From CAZFAI01 sp964516555 (lineage in GTDB: Bacteria; Patescibacteriota; Microgenomatia; UBA12405): DNA of 20,047 bases. This document shows positions 7,180 to 13,715 of this stretch, one piece after another. Positions within the stretch are counted from its first letter, which is position 1. Each line of letters starts with the position of its first letter. The DNA is taken from the NCBI GenBank assembly GCA_964516555.1, contig CAZFAI010000014.1:1-20047 (forward strand), read 5' to 3'. The position numbers and the translations under genes were made by a program. A model generated the notes under the pieces. It did no database searches. It worked only from the letters and a program-made list of their open reading frames with translations, and was not told where the DNA came from.

Positions 7180-8244
7180 ATGAAATTAAAACCCTTTCTC
7201 ATAATCATTGCGATTTCACTTCTTTCATCACTTCTATTTTCTTCTCTATTTTTTGCCACTTTTCTTAATATTGGCAACAGGATATCTTCAAAATTTAACC
7301 GACCTCTTTCTTATTTTCCTGATGTAATTTTTTCAGCTATCGAAAGCCACATCAAACAACCAATAATTAGTAGAAATTTCATCATACTTGGGGCTGATAA
7401 AAGAGAGGATTCTGTAGAAAAAAATGAAATGACTGATACCATCATATTTGCTTCACTATCTGTAAACGATAGCAAGCTTACCCTTATACCCATACCAAGA
7501 GATCTCTGGTTTGAAGACATCCAAAGCAAAGTAAATTCAGTTTATGAACTATCAAAAACTAATAACAACGGCTCAGTTGATTATAAGTTCATAAAAGATA
7601 AATACTCAAACTTATTAGGCCAAGACGTAGACCGTGTAATTGTTGCCGATACAAATGATCTGATAGAACTAGTCAATCTTATTGGCGGTGTTGAGCTCTA
7701 TCTTGAAAATGGCTTTACTGATCATCAATACCCCAATCCTGACTACATTTCCAACCCATCAAAAAATATCCCTATATACAAAACTATAGAATTTCCCTCG
7801 GGTTTAATTAAACTCGATTCAGGCAACATAACCGAATTTGTCAGGTCTCGAAAAAGCTCTGAAGATCCACTCAAAGGTGGCACCGATCTTGGTAGGATGG
7901 CCCGACAGCAGCTGCTTATTGACGCTTTAGTTCAAAAAATATCGTCACCTGAAATGAGAAATATAAATACAATCGCCAGTCTTTATAATTTTTTCTATAA
8001 AAATATAGAGACCGACCTTACTGATCTTGATATCTCTCAAATCGCTCTAGCACTGGGAAAAAATATCTCAAGTCTTAAAATTAACAAAATTGACATTCCC
8101 ACTTCTACCCACTCAGCATCAAATGTAATAATCTACCACCCGTCCAGGTTCAAAAACAGCCAATGGGTCTTTATCCCCGTAGACTCTAGTCTGGAAAAAA
8201 TACACCAATTTATTTCAGAATCACTATCCGTCAATGAAAACTGA
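7180..8244 (+). CDS. LytR-CpsA-Psr (LCP) family envelope protein
   Basis: A 354-residue protein with an N-terminal membrane segment (about 5-30) and an extracytoplasmic LCP domain. Recognisable elements are LGADKR (70-75), TDTI (85-88), IPRDLW (105-110), KVN (117-119), GGVELY (169-174) and the Arg/Asp cluster EFVRSRKSS...GTDLGRMARQQLL (about 219-246), which in the family binds the polyprenyl pyrophosphate headgroup and magnesium. LCP enzymes move glycopolymers from lipid carriers to peptidoglycan or proteins at the outer membrane face. The C-terminal ~100 residues show no domain I know. A TAAGAT seven bases before the ATG could act as a -10, but the gene lies only two bases after prfB. Its 3' end overlaps the methyltransferase start by 11 bases. 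Confidence 0.88.
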   Translation: MKLKPFLIIIAISLLSSLLFSSLFFATFLNIGNRISSKFNRPLSYFPDVIFSAIESHIKQPIISRNFIILGADKREDSVEKNEMTDTIIFASLSVNDSKLTLIPIPRDLWFEDIQSKVNSVYELSKTNNNGSVDYKFIKDKYSNLLGQDVDRVIVADTNDLIELVNLIGGVELYLENGFTDHQYPNPDYISNPSKNIPIYKTIEFPSGLIKLDSGNITEFVRSRKSSEDPLKGGTDLGRMARQQLLIDALVQKISSPEMRNINTIASLYNFFYKNIETDLTDLDISQIALALGKNISSLKINKIDIPTSTHSASNVIIYHPSRFKNSQWVFIPVDSSLEKIHQFISESLSVNEN

Positions 8245-8965
8245 AACTATTTTGCAATCTGTTTCCTCAAAACAAAAGAAATACTTTGACATTCACATAG
8301 ACAGGTATCGTTTTATCCTCAAACAAATAGAAAAACTTAACTTACCCAAAAATTCCAAGATATTAGATATTGGCTGTTTTCCAGCCCACCTCTCCGATAG
8401 TTTATCTTCTCTAGGTTACGATGTCTATGGTGTATCTTCGTTTCACGAAAATGTCACATCATCAAAAATATTCTCCATAAATATAGAGAATCAAAACTTA
8501 CCTTTTAAAAAAGATTTTTTTGATCTTGTCCTATTTTCTGAAGTACTTGAACACCTAACGGAATACCCCGAACGTCTTTTTTTAGAAGTCTCTCGTGTAC
8601 TAAAGAAAAGCGGATACTTCTTAATCACCACCCCCAATGCCGCAAGAAGCCAAAACATCCTCCTTTTACTGTTAAACAAAAATACATATCCACCGCTGGA
8701 TCAATTTAAAACCACTCATTTTCAAGATGGCACTATCTATCATCGCCACAACCGCGAATACGTTATCTCCGAACTCTCAAATATTTATCCCAAAAAAACG
8801 TTAATATTAAAAGAACGGTCCACATTTGTTTCCTTCACCCCCTTTCGGACAAAAAATCGAAGCGATAAATTATCCTTAAAACTTGTCAAAATAGCCAATT
8901 ATTTTCTTATGATGATGTTTCCGTCAAAAAAAGATACTCTCTATTTGCTTTATCAAAAACAATAA
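8234..8965 (+). CDS. Class I SAM-dependent methyltransferase
   Basis: A 243-residue protein with a Rossmann-type SAM domain: motif I is KILDIGCFPAHL (about 43-54), the acidic end of the second strand follows GYDVYGV, and the post-motif segment FFDLVLFSEVLEHL plus GYFLITTPN are typical of the Methyltransf_11/UbiE-like group. The glycine-rich loop is modified (GCFPAHL instead of GxGxG) yet keeps D46 and G48. These enzymes methylate small molecules, lipids or sugars; the substrate cannot be deduced. The start lies inside the last codons of the LCP gene (11-base overlap) with no visible ribosome binding site, so coupled translation and a role in envelope glycan modification are plausible inferences. 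Confidence 0.82.
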   Translation: MKTETILQSVSSKQKKYFDIHIDRYRFILKQIEKLNLPKNSKILDIGCFPAHLSDSLSSLGYDVYGVSSFHENVTSSKIFSINIENQNLPFKKDFFDLVLFSEVLEHLTEYPERLFLEVSRVLKKSGYFLITTPNAARSQNILLLLLNKNTYPPLDQFKTTHFQDGTIYHRHNREYVISELSNIYPKKTLILKERSTFVSFTPFRTKNRSDKLSLKLVKIANYFLMMMFPSKKDTLYLLYQKQ

Positions 8966-9003
8966 ATCTGAATTCATTTTTTTTGTTATACTGAACTTAT
9001 TAA

Positions 9004-9009
9004 TATAAT
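9004..9009 (+). promoter_or_regulatory. -10 box TATAAT seven bases before the ftsE-operon start
   Basis: A perfect TATAAT ends seven bases before the ATG at 9017 and would start transcription at the codon itself. A second candidate, TGT-TATACT at 8984-8992, would give a leader of about 18 bases without a Shine-Dalgarno sequence. Either drives the ftsEX operon. Confidence 0.5.
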
Positions 9010-9016
9010 TTAATCT

Positions 9017-9478
9017 ATGGATATTCCAAACCTATCCCCATCGACACCTTCTGGTCAAAACAATAGTAATTTATCTAAAATTGGACCTTTTGTTATAGTT
9101 GCCATTCTGGCGATTACCAGTGGCTTCCTGTTTTCCAGATTAAGCCCTTCTTCTCCCGGATCTTCAGACAACAACCCCGTTTCTTTCACCAACGGTACTG
9201 TCGAACAGGACGACATCAAAGTAGGTGTCGTATATGGTGACGAAAGCAAAACCTTTAAAGATTCAGCCACCGGTATTCTTAAATCATCCGGAGTTAACGG
9301 TGAAGGCACTCATCACCTGGAACGGGAAGGTGGTGAAACCCAAAAAGTTGCTCTTACATCTTCAAGTGTAGATCTGGATCTTTTTATCGATAAAACTGTT
9401 GAAATAAAAGGTCAAACAAATTCATCAACCAAGGCAGGATGGTTTGTCGATGTTTACACTATAAAAATTGTCCAATGA
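9017..9478 (+). CDS. Unknown anchored protein encoded directly before ftsE
   Basis: A 153-residue protein with a short cytoplasmic head (1-22), one membrane segment (about 23-41), a Ser/Pro-rich linker, and a small beta-rich external domain (about 83-153). The domain contains the phrases GILKSSGVNGEGTHHLER, LTSSSVDLDLFIDKTVEIKG and KAGWFVDVYTIKIV, which look like the strands of a compact OB-like barrel; that fold is a guess. I have an impression of similar domains in other candidate-phyla proteins but know no function. The stop overlaps the ftsE start (ATGA), so it is the first gene of the ftsEX-envC transcript and may take part in the same divisome function. Confidence 0.68.
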   Translation: MDIPNLSPSTPSGQNNSNLSKIGPFVIVAILAITSGFLFSRLSPSSPGSSDNNPVSFTNGTVEQDDIKVGVVYGDESKTFKDSATGILKSSGVNGEGTHHLEREGGETQKVALTSSSVDLDLFIDKTVEIKGQTNSSTKAGWFVDVYTIKIVQ

Positions 9479-10194
9479 AAATAATTTTCGATGGCGTCAG
9501 CAAAAGCTACGGCTTATCTAACGCTATATCAAACATTAATTTTAAGATAAAACAAGGGGAATTCGTTTTTATCGCCGGACCATCTGGTGCCGGCAAATCA
9601 ACCCTACTAAAATTAATTCTGGGGCAAATAAAGCCGACAAGTGGCCATATATTTCTGGGTGATACCGAAATAACTTACGCCAAAAAACAACATCTGGATT
9701 CTTACCGGAAAGAAATCGGCGTAATATTCCAGGACTACCAGCTAATTCCCGACAAAAGTGTAGAGGAAAACATAGCATTGGCTCTTGATATCGCAGGCTT
9801 TCCAAAACTAAAAATTCTCCAGCGTATTGACGAAGTAACCAAAAAAGTTAACTTGTCCAGCAAAAAGATGCTTTTCCCCTCACAATTGTCAGGAGGGGAG
9901 CTCCAGAGAACATCCCTGGCCCGGGCAATTTCCATAGAACCTAAATTAATACTTGCTGACGAACCTACCGGCAACCTTGACCCGGAAAACTCCTGGAATC
10001 TGGTCAAACTACTCCAGGATATTAATAAAAAAACAAACACAACTGTAATTATGACTTCCCACAATATGGACATTGTAGAATCCCTGGATAAAAGAATTTT
10101 ATACTTAAAAAACGGTGAGATTATAAAAGATACTGCCAAACCAAAAGAAACAATAAAAGTTAAAAAGAAAAAAGAAAATCATGTCAGCTCTTAA
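9475..10194 (+). CDS. ftsE: Cell division ABC transporter ATPase FtsE
   Basis: A 239-residue ABC ATPase. It shows Walker A GPSGAGKST (35-43), the Q-loop in GVIFQDYQLIP, the signature LSGGELQRTSLARA, Walker B LILADEPTGNLDP and the switch His in TSHNMD. The size and the ftsX gene immediately downstream identify FtsE, which with FtsX transmits ATP hydrolysis across the membrane to activate peptidoglycan hydrolases during division. The ATG at 9475 overlaps the preceding stop and gives the usual FtsE N-terminus (MKIIFDGVSKSYG); an in-frame ATG at 9439 would place 12 extra residues inside the preceding gene. A Lys-rich tail of about 25 residues follows the ABC core. The 3' end overlaps ftsX by 14 bases. 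Confidence 0.93.
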   Translation: MKIIFDGVSKSYGLSNAISNINFKIKQGEFVFIAGPSGAGKSTLLKLILGQIKPTSGHIFLGDTEITYAKKQHLDSYRKEIGVIFQDYQLIPDKSVEENIALALDIAGFPKLKILQRIDEVTKKVNLSSKKMLFPSQLSGGELQRTSLARAISIEPKLILADEPTGNLDPENSWNLVKLLQDINKKTNTTVIMTSHNMDIVESLDKRILYLKNGEIIKDTAKPKETIKVKKKKENHVSS

Positions 10195-11053
10195 AACATC
10201 CTGGCACCATATTAGACGGTCACCACTTCAAAGCTTTACTGCAATATTTGTAATGTTTTTAAGTTTCTTTGTTATTACATCTTTTCTAATAATTTCCAAC
10301 GGTTTTTCTTCAGTTCTTAGCCACTTTGAAACGAAGCCGGAAATAACACTCTATCTAAAGGATGGTTTAAGCCTGGAAACGGTAGAAGGTGTCCAGAAAC
10401 AATTAGCCTCATACCCGGGCATCAAGGATATAAACTTTATTTCAAAAGAAAAAGCGCTCAGTCTTTACAAAGAACAAAACCAGGACAATCCCATGCTTAC
10501 GGAAATGGTTACTGCCAATATTCTTCCGGCTTCATTTGAAGTAGCAGTTTCCGACGCATCCATTCTCGAAATAATCGCCCAGGACTTTGAATCAAAAGAT
10601 GACGTCGTTGACGAAATAATCTATCAAAAAGATATTATTAAGTCTTTGCTTTCCTGGACAAAACTAATCCGTCAATCGGGTCTAATTATTATTGCCGTTA
10701 GCTCTCTGGTGTCTTTTTTCGTAATTTTTGTAATTATTGGCATGAAAATCACCAATAGGAAAGATGAAATTAGAATAAGTCGCCTTCTTGGTGCTTCAAA
10801 ATTTTACGTCAAAAAACCATTTCTTTATGAGGGTATGTTTTTTGGCTTAATTGGTAGCATCGTGGGTACCCTTCTTAGTATCTTCCTTTTTTACTATTTT
10901 GGTATAAATATTAATTCCTTTTTTCAACCAATATCATTTATTAATTTTGATCAAATATTTTATCTAAAAATATTCTTGGCAACCTTGACATCCGGAACCC
11001 TCATCGGACTTACTGCAAGTTGGGTTGGAGTTAAAAGATATATCAGATTCTAG
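10181..11053 (+). CDS. ftsX: Cell division membrane protein FtsX
   Basis: A 290-residue protein with the FtsX layout: a cytoplasmic N-terminus, a first membrane segment (about 18-42), an external domain (about 45-160) with ITLYLKDGLS and NILPASFEV, and three further membrane segments near 165-190, 210-240 and 258-285. The cytoplasmic loop KITNRKDEIRISRLLGAS is the conserved coupling element seen in FtsX/MacB-type proteins that contacts the ATPase. FtsX carries the FtsE signal outward to an EnvC-type coiled-coil hydrolase or activator, which here is the next gene, three bases downstream. It overlaps ftsE by 14 bases, as expected for a co-translated complex. Confidence 0.93.
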   Translation: MSALKTSWHHIRRSPLQSFTAIFVMFLSFFVITSFLIISNGFSSVLSHFETKPEITLYLKDGLSLETVEGVQKQLASYPGIKDINFISKEKALSLYKEQNQDNPMLTEMVTANILPASFEVAVSDASILEIIAQDFESKDDVVDEIIYQKDIIKSLLSWTKLIRQSGLIIIAVSSLVSFFVIFVIIGMKITNRKDEIRISRLLGASKFYVKKPFLYEGMFFGLIGSIVGTLLSIFLFYYFGININSFFQPISFINFDQIFYLKIFLATLTSGTLIGLTASWVGVKRYIRF

Positions 11054-11056
11054 CTG

Positions 11057-12160
11057 ATGATAAAAAAAGTTGTTTTATATTTAACGCTACTATTAATTTC
11101 CCTTGCAAGTTTTCACCCTCATCTTAACAGCCAGGAAGACAGTCAACCGATAAATGACCTACAGGACAAAATAAATGAATATACCGAAAAACTAGTTGAT
11201 CTTTCCAAAGCCAAGGACACCCTAACCAACCAAATCAAAATTCTTGACTCTCAGATTAACCTTACTCAGCTCAAAATTTCTCAAACTGAAAACACCATTA
11301 AGCTGCTCGAAAATGAAATCAACAATCTCTCTGTCAAAATAAACGATCTTGACCGCTTTCTTGATCAAATGACGATGGCCCTAATCCAGCAAATCAATCA
11401 AAATTATCGTCTCTCCAAGAGAGTACCATTCATCTCTTTTCTTTTTACCAACAACTTCAACGGCTTTCTCGAACAACACAAATACATCTCTCTTGTTCAA
11501 AAAAACAGTCAACAAACCATTGTCAACATGGAAACAGTCCGCACGAATTACGACATCCAGAAGTCACAAAAAGAAAAAAAACAAGAAGAACTGCTTGTAC
11601 TTCAAAACCAACTAGCCGAACAAAACAAAACTCTTGCCCAGCAAAAATCTTCAAAAGCTAATTTACTGGCAGTTACCCGCAACGACGAAGCACGCTATCA
11701 ACAACTCAAAAAGGCGGCCGAAAACGAACTCAGCGCCCTTCTCAAAGCAAAATTTGTAGGCAAAAGGGAAGTGAAAAAAGGTGAAGCTATCGGTCTAATG
11801 GGAAATACAGGCTATTCTTTTGGCGACCATCTTCATTTTGGTCTTTATAATCTTGAGGAAGATAATATAGGCTCCTGGACTTACTACAACGATATTGACT
11901 CTTCATCTTACCTCCAGGAACACCGATGGCCCATGAACGAACCTATAACCATTACTCAGGAAAGAGGTGTGACTAAGTATGCATATCTTTATTCAAACCG
12001 TTTCCACAACGGCATAGATATGGTCTCACCAAATAAAACTATTGTCGCCGTTAACGATGGAATAGCTTATTTCTTTAGGAATACCGGTAGTAGCCTTGGC
12101 AACCACGTTAAGCTTTTTCATTCTGACGGCAAAATGACCCTGTATCTCCACATGCAATAA
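11057..12160 (+). CDS. EnvC-like coiled-coil protein with a circularly permuted M23 (LytM) peptidase domain
   Basis: A 367-residue exported protein: signal peptide or anchor (about 1-20), a long coiled coil (about 30-230, with a break around NFNGFLEQHKY), then an M23 metallopeptidase region. The catalytic parts occur in reversed order. KKGEAIGLMGNTGYSFGDHLHF (HxH at 258 and 260), normally the C-terminal half, comes first; after a linker with WPMNEPITITQ, the normally N-terminal half FHNGIDM (His317, Asp321) and LYLHM (His365) end the protein. All residues needed for zinc binding and catalysis are therefore present, unlike E. coli EnvC, whose LytM domain is degenerate and only activates amidases. 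Direct peptidoglycan cleavage under FtsEX control is inferred. The gene lies three bases after ftsX. Confidence 0.87.
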   Translation: MIKKVVLYLTLLLISLASFHPHLNSQEDSQPINDLQDKINEYTEKLVDLSKAKDTLTNQIKILDSQINLTQLKISQTENTIKLLENEINNLSVKINDLDRFLDQMTMALIQQINQNYRLSKRVPFISFLFTNNFNGFLEQHKYISLVQKNSQQTIVNMETVRTNYDIQKSQKEKKQEELLVLQNQLAEQNKTLAQQKSSKANLLAVTRNDEARYQQLKKAAENELSALLKAKFVGKREVKKGEAIGLMGNTGYSFGDHLHFGLYNLEEDNIGSWTYYNDIDSSSYLQEHRWPMNEPITITQERGVTKYAYLYSNRFHNGIDMVSPNKTIVAVNDGIAYFFRNTGSSLGNHVKLFHSDGKMTLYLHMQ

Positions 12161-12172
12161 AACTATTTTATT
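12156..12172. terminator. Weak AT-only inverted repeat between convergent genes
   Basis: AATAAAA-CTA-TTTTATT forms a perfect seven-pair stem with a three-base loop in the 17-base gap between the M23 gene and the DUF11 gene. It could serve both strands, but with no G-C pairs it would be weak. The role is uncertain. Confidence 0.22.
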
Positions 12173-12177
12173 TGCTT

Positions 12178-12816
12178 TTAGTAACCTCTGGCAATTTTTC
12201 TCAATCCTAAGCCACCGGCAACTCCGATCACTATAAAAACTGTCTTCAAAATTATTGTCGAATCACCCGTCTTGGGAACAATTCTGACACCAACAAAATA
12301 AGAGGCATCATCTTTATCGCTGATGCCATCCGCTGTAGCTGTAGCCACATTTGTTCTTTTTGTCATTCCGACAATATCATCGACGTTGGCAATTTTTGCT
12401 CTTATCAAAAAGTTTTTTACTTCACCAATTTCCAACTTTTCTATATTCCAGGAAACAATATTATTACCTTTATTTAATTCACCCGGATGAAAAATCAATT
12501 GTAAGTTAGCAGGCAACTGGTCCTCAATTTTAATATTATGCAACACTTCATTACCTACGTTTTCAACGCTGATTTTAAATTCCAAAACGTCATCTTCAAC
12601 AAACACTGCAACATCGCTTGAAATGTTGTCGAAATAATTTTCTTTTTCTATGGGTCTTATTTTCTTATCGAGAGAAAGAGCTCTTTTATCTTCTCTGGGA
12701 ACATAATATTGGGCACCCACACCTTTAGCTTTAACTAACGATACGGCCAATACTCCTAAAGCAATAGCCACGAAACTAATTTTAGTAATTCTGTCTTTGT
12801 TAATTATCATATACAT
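12178..12816 (-). CDS. DUF11-type surface protein with VPKTG-like C-terminal anchor
   Basis: A 212-residue secreted protein: an N-terminal hydrophobic signal (about 11-31), a spacer (35-65), one DUF11/conserved-repeat domain (about 66-165; NVGNEVLHNIKIEDQLP and the LEIGEVKNFLIRAKI strand are typical), and a C-terminal sorting-like end with VPKTGD (180-185), a hydrophobic stretch (187-204) and a basic RKIARGY tail. DUF11 domains are immunoglobulin-like beta-sandwiches common in surface proteins. The tail resembles an LPxTG sortase signal with Val for Leu; no sortase is encoded nearby, so simple membrane anchoring is the alternative. Starts at 12816 (Met1) and 12810 (Met3) are both possible. 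It has its own strong promoter and diverges from the glycosyltransferase region. Confidence 0.8.
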   Translation of the reverse strand: MYMIINKDRITKISFVAIALGVLAVSLVKAKGVGAQYYVPREDKRALSLDKKIRPIEKENYFDNISSDVAVFVEDDVLEFKISVENVGNEVLHNIKIEDQLPANLQLIFHPGELNKGNNIVSWNIEKLEIGEVKNFLIRAKIANVDDIVGMTKRTNVATATADGISDKDDASYFVGVRIVPKTGDSTIILKTVFIVIGVAGGLGLRKIARGY

Positions 12817-12836
12817 AATAACTTATGTTACAGGAT

Positions 12837-12864
12837 ATTATACAATAAATATGTAATATGTCAA
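12837..12864 (-). promoter_or_regulatory. Consensus sigma-70-type promoter for the DUF11 gene
   Basis: On the minus strand a perfect -35 TTGACA (12859-12864) and a perfect -10 TATAAT (12837-12842) are separated by 16 bases. Transcription should begin near 12830, leaving a leader of about 14 bases to the first ATG or 20 to the second. The leader lacks a Shine-Dalgarno sequence. It is the best complete promoter in the window and implies strong expression. Confidence 0.75.
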
Positions 12865-12968
12865 TCACCCCAAGTTACTTTATGGTATCTTATTTACCAA
12901 TTCCTATGTAATAATTATAACCTATAGTTTAATTTTCTTCAAGAATATTTCCAAAACCAAAAACTAGT

Positions 12969-12977
12969 TGCTATACT
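12969..12977 (+). promoter_or_regulatory. Extended -10 box (TGC-TATACT) six bases before the first GT2 gene
   Basis: TGC-TATACT ends six bases before the ATG at 12984. There is no good -35, but the TGn extension can compensate. It is expected to drive the first glycosyltransferase module as leaderless mRNA. Confidence 0.55.
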
Positions 12978-12983
12978 TTCCAT

Positions 12984-13715
12984 ATGAAAAACAAAATTAT
13001 TGATGAATTATCAGTATTTTTCCCCGCATATAACGAAGAAAACAATTTAGAATCTACGGTCACTCAAGCAATTAAAGTATTAGAAGATATCAGTAACAAG
13101 TGGGAAATAATAATAGTAAATGACGGCTCAAAAGATAAGACGCAACAGGTAGCCGAAAAAATACTAAAAACCAACCCAAACAAAATCAGCATAATTAATC
13201 ACAATCCCAATAGGGGATATGGAGCTGCCTTAAAAAGTGGTTTCTATAATTCAAAGTATCACTGGATCGCCTTTACTGACTCCGACGGACAGTTTGACTT
13301 TAAAGAAATAACAAAACTTATCGAAAAGCAAAAAGAAACCAAAGCAGATCTTGTTATCGGTTACTATCTGGGACGCAAAGTTCCCTTCTACCGAAAATTC
13401 GGATCATACCTTTGGCAAATGGCCGTTTTTGCCCTATTCGGGCTTAAGGTAAAAGATATTGACTGCGGCTTTAAGTTAATAAGAAAGAAAGTAATTGACA
13501 CAATTCCAAAACTAGATTCCGAAAGAGGACCGTTTATCTCTTCTGAATTTCTCATTCATGCCAAAAAATCCGGTTTTAAAATAATTGAAATCGGGGTAAA
13601 CCATTATCCGCGTGTTTCAGGAGAAGCTACCGGAGCAAAATTAAGCGTTGTTCTGGCTGGATTTAAGGATCTTATAAATCTCTGGAAAAAAATTAACCTA
13701 TCCCATGCTAAATAA
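12984..13715 (+). CDS. GT2 glycosyltransferase, dolichol-phosphate-sugar synthase-like
   Basis: A 243-residue family 2 glycosyltransferase with GT-A fold signatures: VFFPAYNEENNLE (nucleotide-binding start), IIIVNDGSKDKT, the catalytic DxD as FTDSDGQFD, and DIDCGFKLI. These features match the polyprenyl-phosphate mannose/glucose synthase group, which transfers a sugar from a nucleotide donor to a lipid phosphate at the cytoplasmic face. It lacks C-terminal membrane segments, so it would work peripherally and rely on a separate flippase. The two following genes encode GT-C-type membrane transferases that could use its product. The start is supported by the -10 box six bases upstream. Its 3' end overlaps the next gene by 11 bases. 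Confidence 0.88.
   Translation: MKNKIIDELSVFFPAYNEENNLESTVTQAIKVLEDISNKWEIIIVNDGSKDKTQQVAEKILKTNPNKISIINHNPNRGYGAALKSGFYNSKYHWIAFTDSDGQFDFKEITKLIEKQKETKADLVIGYYLGRKVPFYRKFGSYLWQMAVFALFGLKVKDIDCGFKLIRKKVIDTIPKLDSERGPFISSEFLIHAKKSGFKIIEIGVNHYPRVSGEATGAKLSVVLAGFKDLINLWKKINLSHAK

Noticed and set aside
8969..8984. TGAATTCA followed by eight T as a possible intrinsic terminator after the methyltransferase gene.
   Set aside because: The palindrome has no room for a loop, and the end of the T tract overlaps a candidate extended -10 for the next operon.
9439..9474. Earlier in-frame ATG for ftsE.
   Set aside because: It would overlap the preceding gene by 40 bases and add 12 residues before the standard FtsE start at 9475, which forms an ATGA overlap.
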